This document shows positions 28,587-38,061 of a DNA stretch of 64,000 nucleotides, in pieces. How positions within the stretch are numbered: position 1 is the stretch's first letter; every line of letters begins with the position of its first letter. The notes under the pieces were generated by a model. That model saw only the letters and a list, made by a program, of their open reading frames with translations, made no database searches and was not told the origin of the DNA. Position numbers and translations under genes: made by a program. The DNA comes from Pseudomonas rubra (lineage in GTDB: Bacteria; Pseudomonadota; Gammaproteobacteria; Pseudomonadales; Pseudomonadaceae), in the NCBI RefSeq assembly GCF_028656935.1, contig NZ_JAMDGZ010000014.1, positions 1 to 64,000 on the forward strand, written 5' to 3'.

Positions 28587-29753
28587 ATGAATCTTCACGA
28601 GTATCAGGGTAAGCAGCTGTTCGCTGAATACGGCCTGCCAGTTTCCAAGGGTTTCGCAGTCGACACCCCTGAAGCTGCCGCAGAAGCGTGCGACAAGATC
28701 GGCGGTACCGAGTGGGTTGTCAAAGCCCAGGTCCACGCCGGTGGTCGCGGTAAAGCGGGCGGCGTCAAGCTGGTTCGCAGCAAGGAAGACGCCAAGGCGT
28801 TCGCTGCGCAATGGTTGGGCAAGCGTCTGGTAACCTACCAGACTGACGCCAACGGTCAGCCAGTGACCAAGATCCTGGTCGAATCCTGCACTGACATCGC
28901 CAAAGAGCTGTACCTGGGCGCTGTAGTCGACCGTTCGAGCCGTCGTATCGTGTTCATGGCGTCCACCGAAGGTGGCGTGGACATCGAGAAAGTCGCTCAC
29001 GAGACTCCTGAGAAGATCATCAAGGCTACTATCGATCCACTGGTTGGCGCTCAGCCATTCCAGGGTCGTGAACTGGCATTCCAGCTGGGTCTGGAAGGCA
29101 AGCAAGTTGCTCAGTTCGCCAAGATTTTCGTCGGCCTGGCCAAGCTGTTCAAAGAACACGACCTGGCCCTGCTGGAAGTAAACCCGCTGGTCATCAAGGC
29201 CGACGGCGACCTGCACTGCCTCGATGCCAAGATCAACATCGACGCTAACGCCATGTACCGTCAGCCTAAGCTGAAAACCTTCCACGACCCGTCCCAGGAC
29301 GATCCTCGTGAAGCGCACGCTGCCAGCTTCGAGCTGAACTACGTAGCCCTGGAAGGCAACATCGGTTGCATGGTCAACGGTGCCGGCCTGGCCATGGGTA
29401 CCATGGACATCGTCAACCTGCACGGCGGCAAGCCAGCCAACTTCCTCGACGTAGGTGGTGGTGCTACCAAAGAGCGCGTGACCGAAGCCTTCAAGATCAT
29501 CCTGTCCGACAGCAATGTCGCGGCCGTTCTGGTCAACATCTTCGGCGGCATCGTTCGTTGCGACATGATTGCCGAAGGCATCATCGGTGCAGTGAAAGAA
29601 GTCGGCGTGAAAGTGCCGGTTGTTGTTCGCCTGGAAGGTAACAACGCTGAACTGGGTGCTAAAGTACTGGCAGAAAGCGGTTTGAACATCATTGCTGCAA
29701 CCAGCCTGACCGACGCTGCTCAACAAGTTGTCAAAGCTGCGGAGGGCAAATAA
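28587..29753 (+). CDS. sucC: Succinyl-CoA synthetase (ADP-forming) beta subunit
   Basis: The 388-residue ATP-grasp subunit starts [38 protein letters not shown] and the [10 protein letters not shown] region bind the nucleotide and Mg, and [20 protein letters not shown] sequence lies in the C-terminal CoA-ligase domain. Together with SucD it converts succinyl-CoA to succinate with formation of ATP. I chose ATG 28587; the upstream frame is non-homologous and lies in the structured leader. Confidence 0.97.
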   Translation: MNLHEYQGKQLFAEYGLPVSKGFAVDTPEAAAEACDKIGGTEWVVKAQVHAGGRGKAGGVKLVRSKEDAKAFAAQWLGKRLVTYQTDANGQPVTKILVESCTDIAKELYLGAVVDRSSRRIVFMASTEGGVDIEKVAHETPEKIIKATIDPLVGAQPFQGRELAFQLGLEGKQVAQFAKIFVGLAKLFKEHDLALLEVNPLVIKADGDLHCLDAKINIDANAMYRQPKLKTFHDPSQDDPREAHAASFELNYVALEGNIGCMVNGAGLAMGTMDIVNLHGGKPANFLDVGGGATKERVTEAFKIILSDSNVAAVLVNIFGGIVRCDMIAEGIIGAVKEVGVKVPVVVRLEGNNAELGAKVLAESGLNIIAATSLTDAAQQVVKAAEGK

Positions 29754-30637
29754 TGAGCGTCCTGATCAATAAAGACACCAAAGTTATTTGCCAGGGCTTC
29801 ACCGGCTCGCAAGGTACTTTCCACTCCGAACAAGCCATCGCCTACGGCACCAAGATGGTTGGCGGCGTGACCCCAGGCAAAGGTGGCTCCACTCACCTGG
29901 GCCTGCCAGTGTTCAACACTGTGAAAGAAGCCGTAGAAGCCACCGGCGCTGACGCGTCGGTCATCTACGTACCGGCTCCTTTCTGCAAAGACTCGATCCT
30001 GGAAGCGGCCTTCGGCGGCATCAAGCTGATCGTCTGCATCACCGAAGGCATTCCTACCCTGGACATGCTCGATGCCAAGGTCAAGTGCGACGAGCTGGGT
30101 GTTACCCTGATCGGCCCTAACTGCCCAGGCGTCATCACTCCGGGCGAGTGCAAGATCGGCATCATGCCAGGTCACATCCACTTGCCAGGCAAGGTCGGTA
30201 TCGTTTCGCGTTCCGGCACCCTGACCTACGAAGCGGTCAAGCAGACCACTGACGCCGGTTTCGGTCAGTCCACCTGCGTCGGTATCGGTGGCGACCCGAT
30301 CCCGGGCTCCAACTTCATCGACATTCTGAAGCTGTTCCAGGAAGACCCGCAGACCGAAGCGATCGTCATGATCGGCGAGATCGGCGGTTCGGCTGAAGAA
30401 GAAGCCGCTGCCTACATCAAGGCCAACGTCACCAAGCCTGTGGTTTCCTACATCGCTGGTGTTACCGCTCCTGCGGGCAAGCGTATGGGCCACGCTGGCG
30501 CCATCATCTCTGGCGGCAAAGGCACAGCAGACGAGAAATTCGCTGCGCTGCAAGACGCTGGTGTGAAAACCGTGCGTTCGCTGGCAGACATCGGCAAGGC
30601 CCTGGCCGAGCTGACTGGCTGGGAAGTGAAGAAGTAA
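29753..30637 (+). CDS. sucD: Succinyl-CoA synthetase alpha subunit
   Basis: The 294-residue subunit binds CoA in its N-terminal Rossmann domain ([20 protein letters not shown]) and carries the phosphorylated histidine in [13 protein letters not shown] (His about residue 246). [16 protein letters not shown] is also diagnostic. Its ATG overlaps the sucC TAA by one base (TAATG), ensuring equal translation. It ends the TCA cluster and a clear terminator follows. Confidence 0.98.
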   Translation: MSVLINKDTKVICQGFTGSQGTFHSEQAIAYGTKMVGGVTPGKGGSTHLGLPVFNTVKEAVEATGADASVIYVPAPFCKDSILEAAFGGIKLIVCITEGIPTLDMLDAKVKCDELGVTLIGPNCPGVITPGECKIGIMPGHIHLPGKVGIVSRSGTLTYEAVKQTTDAGFGQSTCVGIGGDPIPGSNFIDILKLFQEDPQTEAIVMIGEIGGSAEEEAAAYIKANVTKPVVSYIAGVTAPAGKRMGHAGAIISGGKGTADEKFAALQDAGVKTVRSLADIGKALAELTGWEVKK

Positions 30638-30657
30638 TCACTGCCCGGTAAGCAAAG

Positions 30658-30682
30658 AGGCCACCTTCGGGTGGCCTTTTTG
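30658..30682 (+). terminator. Terminator at the end of the sdh-suc cluster
   Basis: Stem aggccacc / ggtggcct with a ttcg tetraloop is followed by TTTTTG. Confidence 0.9.
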
Positions 30683-30934
30683 TTGTCTGCTGATAGCACC
30701 GCGGGGCAAATATGCGGTCAACCAGACGACATGTACATTCGCACATCGGACAAGCGGCCCTGCAACAGTGCGTTTCTGTGTCAAATTCGTTAACCTATGC
30801 ACTCATTTTGTGCCCGCTCCCCAAAAGGGAACGACACGCTAAACGGGTCTGGCTCATCCAGCCAGGCAGCATTTCCCTCACCCAAGGGGAAATCCCTCTC
30901 TAAATCCCGATTTCAGCAGTGTGGTATTTCCTTA
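30683..30934 (+). other. brnQ leader region with small hairpins
   Basis: The region has no convincing gene. Inverted repeats tggct / agcca (30850-30864) and atttccc / gggaaat (30871-30893) precede the brnQ start, and the second resembles an earlier ccccaaaaggga stretch near 30812. A short in-frame extension of brnQ (from 30797) exists, but it is not homologous and the ribosome site is weak, so I do not call it coding. Confidence 0.5.
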
Positions 30935-32248
30935 ATGAAAGTTTTAAAAGGCCAGGACATCCTGGCACTTGGTTTTATGACGTTCGCTTTGTTCGTCGGC
31001 GCGGGCAATATCATTTTCCCACCTATCGTCGGCCTGCAATCCGGTCCGCATGTATGGATGGCGGCGCTGGGCTTCCTGATCACTGCTGTTGGCCTGCCGG
31101 TCATCACAGTTGTCGCCCTGGCCAAGGTCGGCGGCGGCATGGATGCCCTTAGCAGTCCTATCGGCAAGGTTGCCGGCGGCCTGCTGGCGGCGGTGTGCTA
31201 CCTCTCGGTAGGGCCGCTGTTCGCCACCCCGCGTACCGCCACCGTATCCTTCGAGGTTGGTGTTGCACCGTTGACCGGTGAAAGCCCGATGGCGCTGTTC
31301 ATCTACAGCCTGGTGTACTTCCTGGTGGTACTGGCGGTGTCCATGTACCCGGGCAAGCTGCTCGACACCGTCGGCCGCTTCCTTGCGCCGCTGAAGATCA
31401 TTGCCCTGGCCGCGCTCGGCATCGCCGCGTTCATGCTGCCAGCCGGCGGTATTGGTGAAGCACAACCTGCCTATGTCGCTGCACCGTTTTCCCAGGGCTT
31501 CATCAATGGTTACCTGACCATGGATACCCTTGGCGCACTGGTGTTCGGTATCGTCATCGTCAACGCCATTCGTTCGCGCGGCGTCGAATCGCCACAGCTG
31601 ATCACCCGTTACGCGATCATCGCCGGCCTGATCGCCGGTGTCGGCCTGGCCCTGGTGTACATCAGCCTGTTCCGCCTGGGGGCCGGCAGCCATGAAATTG
31701 CCGCCGGTGCCAGCAACGGCGCAGCGGTGTTGCATGCCTACGTCCAGCACACCTTCGGCTCGTTGGGCAGCGGCTTCCTCGCTGTGCTGATCGCCCTGGC
31801 CTGCCTGGTCACCGCAGTTGGTCTGACCTGCGCCTGCGCCGAGTACTTCAGTCAGGTGCTGCCGCTGTCGTACCGTACCCTGGTGGTGATTCTTGCCGCG
31901 TTCTCGCTGCTGATCTCCAACTTGGGCCTGACCAAGCTGATCCTGTTCTCGATCCCGGTGCTCACCGCCATCTACCCGCCGTGCATCGTGGTCGTGGGCC
32001 TGAGCTTCTGCAAGGAGCTGTGGCATTCCCAGGTCCGCATCCTGGGGCCAGTGATGCTGGTGTCGCTGCTGTTCGGCATGGTCGATGCCATCAAGGGCAC
32101 GGCGTTGGCCGGCAAGCTGCCAGAATTTTTGGCTCACCTGCCACTGAGCGAGCAGGGCCTGGCCTGGCTGGTGCCTTCGGTGGTTACCCTGGGCCTTGCG
32201 GTACTGTGTGACCGCATGCTGGGCAAGCCACGCGAAGTGCTGGCCTGA
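30935..32248 (+). CDS. brnQ: Branched-chain amino-acid:cation symporter, LIVCS family
   Basis: The 437-residue inner-membrane protein has about 12 hydrophobic helices and family motifs [17 protein letters not shown] near the N-terminus, [17 protein letters not shown] and [13 protein letters not shown]. BrnQ/BraB proteins import Leu, Ile and Val with Na+ or H+. I chose ATG 30935 because homology starts at [18 protein letters not shown]-tetraloop terminator lies about 60 bases downstream and is immediately followed by an intron relic. Confidence 0.92.
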   Translation: MKVLKGQDILALGFMTFALFVGAGNIIFPPIVGLQSGPHVWMAALGFLITAVGLPVITVVALAKVGGGMDALSSPIGKVAGGLLAAVCYLSVGPLFATPRTATVSFEVGVAPLTGESPMALFIYSLVYFLVVLAVSMYPGKLLDTVGRFLAPLKIIALAALGIAAFMLPAGGIGEAQPAYVAAPFSQGFINGYLTMDTLGALVFGIVIVNAIRSRGVESPQLITRYAIIAGLIAGVGLALVYISLFRLGAGSHEIAAGASNGAAVLHAYVQHTFGSLGSGFLAVLIALACLVTAVGLTCACAEYFSQVLPLSYRTLVVILAAFSLLISNLGLTKLILFSIPVLTAIYPPCIVVVGLSFCKELWHSQVRILGPVMLVSLLFGMVDAIKGTALAGKLPEFLAHLPLSEQGLAWLVPSVVTLGLAVLCDRMLGKPREVLA

Positions 32249-32311
32249 GAGTTGGCCATGTGACGGGCACCGGCCACAAGCCAACAGGGTGAACGTCACG
32301 GCAGATTCTGA

Positions 32312-32346
32312 GCCCCGTGTCCGAAAGGATGCGGGGCATTTTCGTT
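32312..32346 (+). terminator. brnQ terminator, site of intron insertion
   Basis: gccccgtgtcc / ggatgcggggc forms an 11-bp stem (two G-U pairs) closed by a GAAA tetraloop and followed by attttcgtt. The group II intron relic begins directly after it at 32347. Confidence 0.8.
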
Positions 32347-32619
32347 GTGCGCCAGGCATGGCACGTTGCGCGCAAGTGCAACTCGTTTGGTTGTGGTGGC
32401 CAAGCGGGTGAATGCGAACCTGAAGGAAGCCCGAGGCACAATACTGGCCCGAAGAACAGGAAGCGGATCAGGCGGCGTAGCAGGGTGAGGGTGCAGCGAC
32501 TGCCTAAGCCCAATCGTGCGCTATGCCGACGATGTGAACATCCATGTGCGTAGTCGTCGTGGAACCGTACGTACGGTAGTGTGAGAGGACGGCGGTTGTG
32601 AAGCCGCCCCCTACTCGAT
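32347..32619 (+). mobile_element. Decayed group II intron, internally deleted
   Basis: The left end GTGCGCCAGGCATGG fits the GUGYG 5' end of group II introns. Near the middle one frame (32518-32562) reads VRYADDVNIHVRSRR, the reverse transcriptase active-site motif of intron-encoded proteins. The right end has a shortened domain V remnant (GGAACCGT joined to ACGTACGGT) and a domain VI-like hairpin (ggcggttgtgaagccgcc) ending in CCTACTCGAT at 32619. Full introns of this kind are near 2 kb; only 273 bases remain, so it cannot be active. Insertion directly behind a rho-independent terminator is the habit of class C introns. Confidence 0.78.
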
Positions 32620-32769
32620 TCTGCGCAAATGCGCTGAAATCCAGTGCAAGCTAGTAGGTTCAAGTCCCGTTCTTCTAGTTGCATCTCACATGGCATGAGT
32701 ACTCATCGCCGCCCGCAGTTCCGTCACCTGATTGATGGCATAATGCCTCTTTTTTGTTTTCACGGATGC

Positions 32770-33684
32770 ATGGAAGCCATGTTCAGACCCCTGTCACTCT
32801 TGGTACTTGTAGTCGCAATCGCCGGCTGCCAGAGCTCAACCCGACCTCCCGATTTTGACTCCTTCGTCACTGGCGTAAGATGCATGGTGATCACAGACGA
32901 AAAGCCTCTTCATCGCGATAAGCTGCGTTACATCGAACGCTATGCCAATGATGGAAATGCCAAATGCAAAGCCATTCTGGGCAAGCTTTATCAGATAGGG
33001 GGATACGGCGTCGATCAAGATTTCCGCAAGGCCCGGGCGCTGTTCGCCGAGTCCGCCAAACTGGACCCTGCCAATAATATTCAATTGGGGCAGATGGCTG
33101 AGCTCGGTGAAGGCGAGCCCGTGGATTACACCAAGGCGCGCAAACTCTACCGTCTCGCGGGAAACACGGCTGCGCTGTCGCTGGGGCGACTGATGGAGGA
33201 GGGTAAAGGTGGCCCGCAGGATCTACCTGGCGCGTTGTCAGTGTATCTGGAGTCGACAGAGTTCTGTGGCGATGATACCTGGAGGGCGATGAGCCGTTTG
33301 CGCAAACAAGGGCAACCGCTCAATGAGCTGCAGGCGAAGCGTTTTCAGCTGATCTGGCTTGAGAGTCTCGTCAATCGGCAGAAACGCCTTCTGGCTGTTC
33401 GGGAGGTGTTCGAGGCAGTAAATGCAACGGGCGAAGCGAAGAAGGTGACGTTGTCCTATCTCTTCAAGTCAGACAGCGGTAAGCCTCAGGTAACGATGAT
33501 CCAAGGTTCCGGTGATGCCAATGTGGATAGCTGGATTATGAAGGCCGCATCGCGGTTGACGATGGGAGAGTGGGCCCCGCTGACTGATAGTTCGGGCGAG
33601 CTGGAAATCCGGGCGCCGATTGAGCTTCCGCTTCTGGCCGCTCAAAATTTGCCTGGGATGTGCGTGTCAAGGCCCTGTAATTGA
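32770..33684 (+). CDS. Lipoprotein with Sel1-like repeats
   Basis: The product (304 residues from ATG 32770) has a lipobox, VAIAGC (Cys at about residue 20), then Sel1/TPR-like repeats (about 55-170), seen as CKAILGKLYQIGGYGVDQDF, KARALFAESAK and GRLMEEGKGGPQDLPGALSV. The C-terminal half (about 190-290) has a TonB-C-like feel (ANVDSWIMKAASRLTMGEW) but I cannot name a domain. The alternative start ATG 32779 gives MFRPLSLLVLVVAIAGC and would fit equally. The gene is flanked on both sides by group II intron 3' ends. Codon use is less GC-biased than in neighbouring core genes. Confidence 0.7.
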   Translation: MEAMFRPLSLLVLVVAIAGCQSSTRPPDFDSFVTGVRCMVITDEKPLHRDKLRYIERYANDGNAKCKAILGKLYQIGGYGVDQDFRKARALFAESAKLDPANNIQLGQMAELGEGEPVDYTKARKLYRLAGNTAALSLGRLMEEGKGGPQDLPGALSVYLESTEFCGDDTWRAMSRLRKQGQPLNELQAKRFQLIWLESLVNRQKRLLAVREVFEAVNATGEAKKVTLSYLFKSDSGKPQVTMIQGSGDANVDSWIMKAASRLTMGEWAPLTDSSGELEIRAPIELPLLAAQNLPGMCVSRPCN

Positions 33685-33699
33685 TTGTGCTTAGCAAAC

Positions 33700-33731
33700 G
33701 GCGGCGGCTGTGAAGCCGCCTCCTACTCGAC
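33700..33731 (+). repeat. Second copy of the intron 3' end (domain VI-like)
   Basis: gcggctgtgaagccgcc followed by tcctactcgactctg matches 32592-32623 at 29 of 32 positions by eye. It forms the same hairpin and ends in CCTACTCGAC. It lies 16 bases after the Sel1-like lipoprotein stop codon; no 5' end or reverse transcriptase remnant accompanies it. Confidence 0.7.
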
Positions 33732-33821
33732 TCTGTGGCCAGGGCGTGTTTTTTCTGCGGCTAAGCGTCGAAAGCCGGTCAATGGGTTTTATTGTGCTCG
33801 AAACTTCAATCAGGACCTTGC

Positions 33822-34562
33822 ATGAGCTTTATTCAAAGCAATCTGATTCACCTGCTGGCCGCCTGCTGGTTTGCCGTGTGCTGGGGCGGATACACCCGTT
33901 ATGCGACCTGGAAGGGCCGTGATACCGCGTGCCTGGCCAGCGTGCTGCACCTGTACCGGGAAGACTGGATGCGCCGCATGCTGATGCGTGATAACCGTAT
34001 CGCCGATGCCAGCGTGATTGGCAACCTGGAGCGCAATGCGTCGTTCTTTGCCTCCAGTACCCTGATCATTCTTGCCGGCATTCTTACTGTGCTCGGTGCA
34101 TCGGACCGCGCCATGTCGTTGCTGGCGGACCTGCCGCTGGTACAGCAGGCGTCCCAGGGCATGTCGGAAATCAAGTTGCTGTGCCTGGCAATGGTCTTCG
34201 TCTATGCCTTCTTTACCTTTAGCTGGTGCATGCGCCAATACAACTTCGCCGCCGTACTGGTGGGCTCGGCGCCGATGATCGGTGAGCGCCATGTCAGTGA
34301 ACTTGAGCGCAAGGCCTTTGCCCTTAGAGCTGCCAAGGTTATTTCACTGGCGGCCAACCAGTTCAACTTAGGGCTGCGCTCGTATTACTTTGGCATGGCC
34401 ATGCTCTGCTGGTTTATCAGCCCTTGGTTGTTCATGTTGATGAGTACCGGGGTGGTGCTGGTGTTGTACCGCCGTGAATTTCATTCCGATGTTCTCGAGG
34501 TAATGGTCTTTACTCCGACCGAAGCGCCGACAGTGGAACCGGCTAAAGAGAATCTGGCCTGA
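33822..34562 (+). CDS. DUF599 family inner-membrane protein
   Basis: The 246-residue protein has four hydrophobic segments (about 8-25, 70-92, 112-130, 185-222) and matches DUF599 by TRYATWKGRDTACLASVLHLYR, RIADASVIGNLERNASFFAS and QFNLGLRSYYFGMAMLCWF. The function of the family is unknown. The ATG at 33822 has AGGA six bases upstream. A bidirectional terminator follows. Confidence 0.82.
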   Translation: MSFIQSNLIHLLAACWFAVCWGGYTRYATWKGRDTACLASVLHLYREDWMRRMLMRDNRIADASVIGNLERNASFFASSTLIILAGILTVLGASDRAMSLLADLPLVQQASQGMSEIKLLCLAMVFVYAFFTFSWCMRQYNFAAVLVGSAPMIGERHVSELERKAFALRAAKVISLAANQFNLGLRSYYFGMAMLCWFISPWLFMLMSTGVVLVLYRREFHSDVLEVMVFTPTEAPTVEPAKENLA

Positions 34563-34603
34563 ACCGGCACGACTGAATCGTTTAATTCAGTTTCAGCAGG
34601 CAT

Positions 34604-34632
34604 AAAAAAACCCGACAGTGTCGGGTTTTTTT
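34604..34632. terminator. Bidirectional terminator
   Basis: acccgac / gtcgggt is flanked by seven A residues on the left and seven T residues on the right, between the DUF599 gene and the converging lipoprotein gene. Confidence 0.88.
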
Positions 34633-34648
34633 ATTCCAGCAAGCGTGC

Positions 34649-34921
34649 TTACTTGGCAGGCTCGGCAGGAGTGACCGGGGCAGCAGGAGCAGCAGGAGCG
34701 GCTTCTTCAGCGGCTTTTTGTTGCGCTTCGGCCTGATCTTTGGCGGCTTCGGCGTTTTCTTTCGCTGCCTCGTTCACTTTATCCTGAGCCTCACCCATCT
34801 TCTCTTGGGCGTTCTCGGAATGTTGCTGAGCTTCTTGGGCTTTGTTCTCGCTGGCTTTATCGCAAGCGGCCAGACCCAGAGCAGCGGCGAGCATAACGGC
34901 AAAAGCAAAAGGTTTACGCAT
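34649..34921 (-). CDS. Small Ala/Glu/Gln-rich coiled-coil lipoprotein
   Basis: The 90-residue product has a lipoprotein signal peptide (MLAAALGLAAC, Cys20) followed by a single charged helix of about 50 residues rich in Ala, Glu, Gln and Lys and a Pro/Ala tail. It resembles small Lpp-like spacer lipoproteins by composition only. The ATG at 34921 is preceded on the minus strand by AAGGAGAAACACCCC. Confidence 0.75.
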   Translation of the reverse strand: MRKPFAFAVMLAAALGLAACDKASENKAQEAQQHSENAQEKMGEAQDKVNEAAKENAEAAKDQAEAQQKAAEEAAPAAPAAPVTPAEPAK

Positions 34922-35073
34922 GGGGTGTTTCTCCTTGTGGAATAAGTTACTTGTTCCTTCGAGCTCAAGTAACCGGTAGAAGTTCCGCGCACCATACAGA
35001 TATATAACAAATGGTTCTATATGGACATTTGCCGATCGGTGTGCATGTTCTCAACGGCCTGAGAGTTTTTCAA

Positions 35074-35550
35074 ATGACCGACACTTCTTTGCAGGCAATG
35101 GCCGAGCGCTTTCTCTCGGCATTGCGCCATTGCCAGGTTCTCCAGATGCGTGTGCATCACGCCGACGCCCAGGGTATGACCCTGGTGCTGCCGTATTCGA
35201 CAAGAATCGTCGGCAACCCACAGACCGGTGCGGTCCATGGCGGGGCGGTGACCACGTTGATGGACACCACTTGCGGCATGGCCACCCTCTGTGCACTGCC
35301 TGAGTTCGAGGTTTGCCCGACCCTGGATCTGCGCATCGACTACATGCACCCGGCGGAGGCGGGCAAGGATATCTTTGGCCACGCCTATTGCTACCGCGTC
35401 TCGCGCGATGTGATTTTCACTCGCGGTGTGGCCTATCAGGACGATCCCGAGCAGCCGATTGCCCAGGTGGTGGGCACCTTCATGCGCCTGGGCAAGGGCA
35501 TCAAGGGGGGGCTTAATTTTGCCAACAAGCTCAAGGGGGGCGAACAATGA
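35074..35550 (+). CDS. PaaI-type hotdog thioesterase (first of pair)
   Basis: The 158-residue protein has the hotdog thioesterase signature TGAVHGGAVTTLMDTTCGMA and CPTLDLRIDYMHPAEAGKDI. Such enzymes hydrolyse acyl- or aryl-CoA esters. I chose ATG 35074; the upstream frame to 35011 has no homology. The stop overlaps the start of the next gene, another hotdog protein, so the two probably form a heteromeric or sequential pair. Confidence 0.82.
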   Translation: MTDTSLQAMAERFLSALRHCQVLQMRVHHADAQGMTLVLPYSTRIVGNPQTGAVHGGAVTTLMDTTCGMATLCALPEFEVCPTLDLRIDYMHPAEAGKDIFGHAYCYRVSRDVIFTRGVAYQDDPEQPIAQVVGTFMRLGKGIKGGLNFANKLKGGEQ

Positions 35551-36008
35551 TCGCGCCAGAAATCCATCGTCAGCTGCGTCAGGCGCACGCCGAGGGCAAT
35601 TACCAGCCACTGCTGGAGCTGATTCCTTATGCCGGATTGATTGGTATCCAGTGCAGTCGCCAGGGCGACGACCTGTTGTTTTGCCTGCCGGCCACCCAGG
35701 ACAACATCGGCAATCCGTTGCTGCCGGCGATCCACGGCGGGGTGATTGCAGGTTTCATGGAGCTGTCGGCGGCGCTGTACCTGCTGATTTTCAGTGAAAG
35801 CGCGGCGATTCCGAAAATCATCGACTTTTCCATCGACTACCTGCGCGCCGGTCACTATCGCGATACCTATGCCCAGTGCCAGTTGTGGCGCCAGGGGCGG
35901 CGGGTGACCAATGTGGCGATCACGGCCTGGCAGGGCAACCCTGACGAGCCGATTGCCACGGCGCGGGCGCATTTCAAGATCGAAGAAATGACCTCGCCCT
36001 TGAAATAG
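35547..36008 (+). CDS. PaaI-type hotdog thioesterase (second of pair)
   Basis: The 153-residue product has the same fold: LLPAIHGGVIAGFMELSAALYL and IDFSIDYLRAGHYRDTYAQC. Its ATG overlaps the previous TGA (ATGA). The last codons carry the -35 element of the htpG heat-shock promoter, so the two genes and htpG are packed tightly. The substrate is unknown. Confidence 0.82.
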   Translation: MIAPEIHRQLRQAHAEGNYQPLLELIPYAGLIGIQCSRQGDDLLFCLPATQDNIGNPLLPAIHGGVIAGFMELSAALYLLIFSESAAIPKIIDFSIDYLRAGHYRDTYAQCQLWRQGRRVTNVAITAWQGNPDEPIATARAHFKIEEMTSPLK

Positions 36009-36026
36009 CCCCAGCCACCCCCATCT
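35999..36026 (+). promoter_or_regulatory. Sigma-32 (RpoH) promoter of htpG
   Basis: CTTGAAA (35999-36005), a 13-base spacer and CCCCATCT (36019-36026) match the RpoH consensus CTTGAAA-N(13-15)-CCCCATnT at every defined position. It lies about 75 bases upstream of the htpG ATG; the -35 overlaps the end of the thioesterase gene. Confidence 0.88.
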
Positions 36027-36100
36027 GTTGTGCATCCCGCCGTAAAAGCAGGCCACAGGCCTGCCTAACGACAACTGTCATCAGATCGGAGTGTTGAAGC

Positions 36101-38005
36101 ATGAGTGTGGAGACTCAAAAAGAAACCCTGGGCTTCCAGACCGAGGTGAAGCAACTGCTGCACCTCATGATCCATTCCTTGTACTCGAACAAGGAAATCT
36201 TCCTGCGCGAATTGATTTCCAACGCCTCCGACGCGGTCGATAAACTGCGCTTCGAGGCCCTGGCCAAGCCCGAGCTGCTCGAAGGCGGCGCGGAGCTGAA
36301 AATCCGCCTGAGCTTCGACAAGGACGCCAACACCGTCACCCTCGAAGACAACGGTATCGGCATGAACCGCGACGAGGTGATTGCGCACCTGGGCACCATC
36401 GCCAAGTCCGGCACCGCCGACTTCATGAAGAACCTCACCGGCGACCAGAAAAGGGATTCGCACCTGATCGGTCAGTTCGGCGTGGGCTTCTATTCGGCCT
36501 TTATCGTCGCCGACAAGGTCGACGTGTTCAGCCGTCGCGCCGGCCAGCCAGCTGCCGAAGGCGTGCACTGGTCGTCCAAGGGCGAGGGTGACTTCGACGT
36601 CGCCACCATCGACAAGCCCGAGCGCGGTACCCGCATCGTCCTGCACCTGAAAAAAGGTGAAGAAGAGTTCGCCGACGGCTGGCGCCTGCGCAACATCGTC
36701 AAGAAGTACTCCGATCACATCGCCTTGCCGATCGAGCTGCCAAAGCAGGCCGAAGCCGCCGAAGGCGAAGAGAAGCCAGCCGAAGAATGGGAAACCGTCA
36801 ACCGCGCCAGCGCCCTGTGGACCCGTCCGCGTACCGAGATCAAGGACGAGGAATACCAGGAGTTCTACAAGCACATCGGTCATGACTTCGAGAACCCGCT
36901 GGCCTGGAGCCACAACAAGGTCGAAGGCAAGCTGGAGTACAACTCGCTGCTGTACGTGCCGGCCCGTGCCCCGTTCGACCTGTACCAGCGTGAAGCGCCG
37001 CGTGGCCTGAAGCTGTATGTGCAGCGCGTGTTCATCATGGACCAGGCCGAGTCCTTCCTGCCGCTGTACCTGCGCTTCATTAAGGGCGTGGTCGATTCCA
37101 ACGACCTGTCGCTGAACGTCTCGCGCGAAATCCTGCAGAAAGACCCGATCATCGATTCGATGAAGTCGGCCCTGACCAAGCGCGTGCTGGACATGCTCGA
37201 GAAGCTGGCCAAGAACGACCCTGAGCAGTACAAGGGCTTCTGGAAGAACTTCGGCCAGGTGATGAAAGAAGGCCCGGCTGAAGACTTCGCCAACAAGGAA
37301 AAGATCGCAGGTTTACTGCGTTTTGCCTCCACCCATGACGAAAGCGGTGAACAGAGCGTTGCCCTGGCCGACTACCTGGCGCGCGCCAAGGAAGGTCAGG
37401 ACAAGATCTACTTCCTCACCGGCGAATCCTACGCGCAGGTCAAGAACAGCCCGCACCTGGAAGTCTTCCGCAAGAAAGGCATCGAAGTGCTGCTGCTCAC
37501 CGACCGCATCGACGAGTGGCTGATGAGCTACCTGAGCGAGTTCGACGGCAAGAGCTTTGTCGACGTTGCTCGCGGTGACCTGGACTTGGGCAAGCTGGAC
37601 TCCGACGAGGACAAGAAGGCCCAGGAAGAAGTCGCCAAGGACAAAGAAGGCCTGGTCGAGCGTCTCAAAGCCGCTCTGGGCGAAAGCGTCAGCGAAGTGC
37701 GGGTTTCCCACCGCCTGACCGATTCGCCGGCAATCCTGGCCATCGGTGAGCAGGACCTTGGCCTGCAGATGCGCCAAATCCTCGAAGCCAGTGGGCAAAA
37801 GGTGCCGGACTCCAAGCCGATCTTCGAGTTCAACCCCGGTCACCCGCTGATCGAGAAGCTGGACAACGAGCAGAGCGAAGACCGTTTCGCCGACTTCTCG
37901 CACATCCTCTTCGACCAGGCCGCGCTGGCCGCAGGCGATAGCCTCAAGGACCCGGCGGCGTACGTTCGTCGCTTGAACAAGCTACTGGTCGAATTATCGG
38001 CTTAA
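36101..38005 (+). CDS. htpG: Hsp90-family chaperone HtpG
   Basis: The 634-residue chaperone has the GHKL ATPase domain (about 1-220) with [33 protein letters not shown] and [16 protein letters not shown], the middle domain (about 230-500) with [19 protein letters not shown], and the C-terminal dimerisation domain. Its role is ATP-dependent remodelling of client proteins under stress. A sigma-32 promoter upstream and a terminator downstream make it a single-gene heat-shock unit. Confidence 0.97.
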   Translation: MSVETQKETLGFQTEVKQLLHLMIHSLYSNKEIFLRELISNASDAVDKLRFEALAKPELLEGGAELKIRLSFDKDANTVTLEDNGIGMNRDEVIAHLGTIAKSGTADFMKNLTGDQKRDSHLIGQFGVGFYSAFIVADKVDVFSRRAGQPAAEGVHWSSKGEGDFDVATIDKPERGTRIVLHLKKGEEEFADGWRLRNIVKKYSDHIALPIELPKQAEAAEGEEKPAEEWETVNRASALWTRPRTEIKDEEYQEFYKHIGHDFENPLAWSHNKVEGKLEYNSLLYVPARAPFDLYQREAPRGLKLYVQRVFIMDQAESFLPLYLRFIKGVVDSNDLSLNVSREILQKDPIIDSMKSALTKRVLDMLEKLAKNDPEQYKGFWKNFGQVMKEGPAEDFANKEKIAGLLRFASTHDESGEQSVALADYLARAKEGQDKIYFLTGESYAQVKNSPHLEVFRKKGIEVLLLTDRIDEWLMSYLSEFDGKSFVDVARGDLDLGKLDSDEDKKAQEEVAKDKEGLVERLKAALGESVSEVRVSHRLTDSPAILAIGEQDLGLQMRQILEASGQKVPDSKPIFEFNPGHPLIEKLDNEQSEDRFADFSHILFDQAALAAGDSLKDPAAYVRRLNKLLVELSA

Positions 38006-38017
38006 GTAGTTGCAGGA

Positions 38018-38041
38018 AAGCCCGCCTCGGCGGGCTTTTTT
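38018..38041 (+). terminator. htpG terminator
   Basis: aagcccgcc / ggcgggctt forms a 9-bp stem followed by six T residues. Confidence 0.88.
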
Positions 38042-38061
38042 CATGGTGCAAGGAGGAGTGC

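Larger units (their letters stand above)
32249..32769 (+). other. Gene-free stretch between brnQ and the Sel1-like lipoprotein
   Basis: This 521-base stretch holds the brnQ terminator, the intron relic, and a further 150 bases (32620-32769) without a gene. In the latter a partial T-arm-like string (ggttcaagtccc, 32656-32667) and a probable -10 (cataat, 32740-32745) for the downstream lipoprotein are the only signals. Confidence 0.65.

Noticed and set aside
32317..32553. A 78-codon frame across the intron relic
   Set aside because: It is in a different frame from the reverse transcriptase fragment and reads through structured intron RNA, so it is a chance frame.
32650..32685. tRNA-like T-arm sequence (ggttcaagtccc)
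   Set aside because: The bases around it do not form the 5-bp T-stem, and no acceptor, D or anticodon arm is present.
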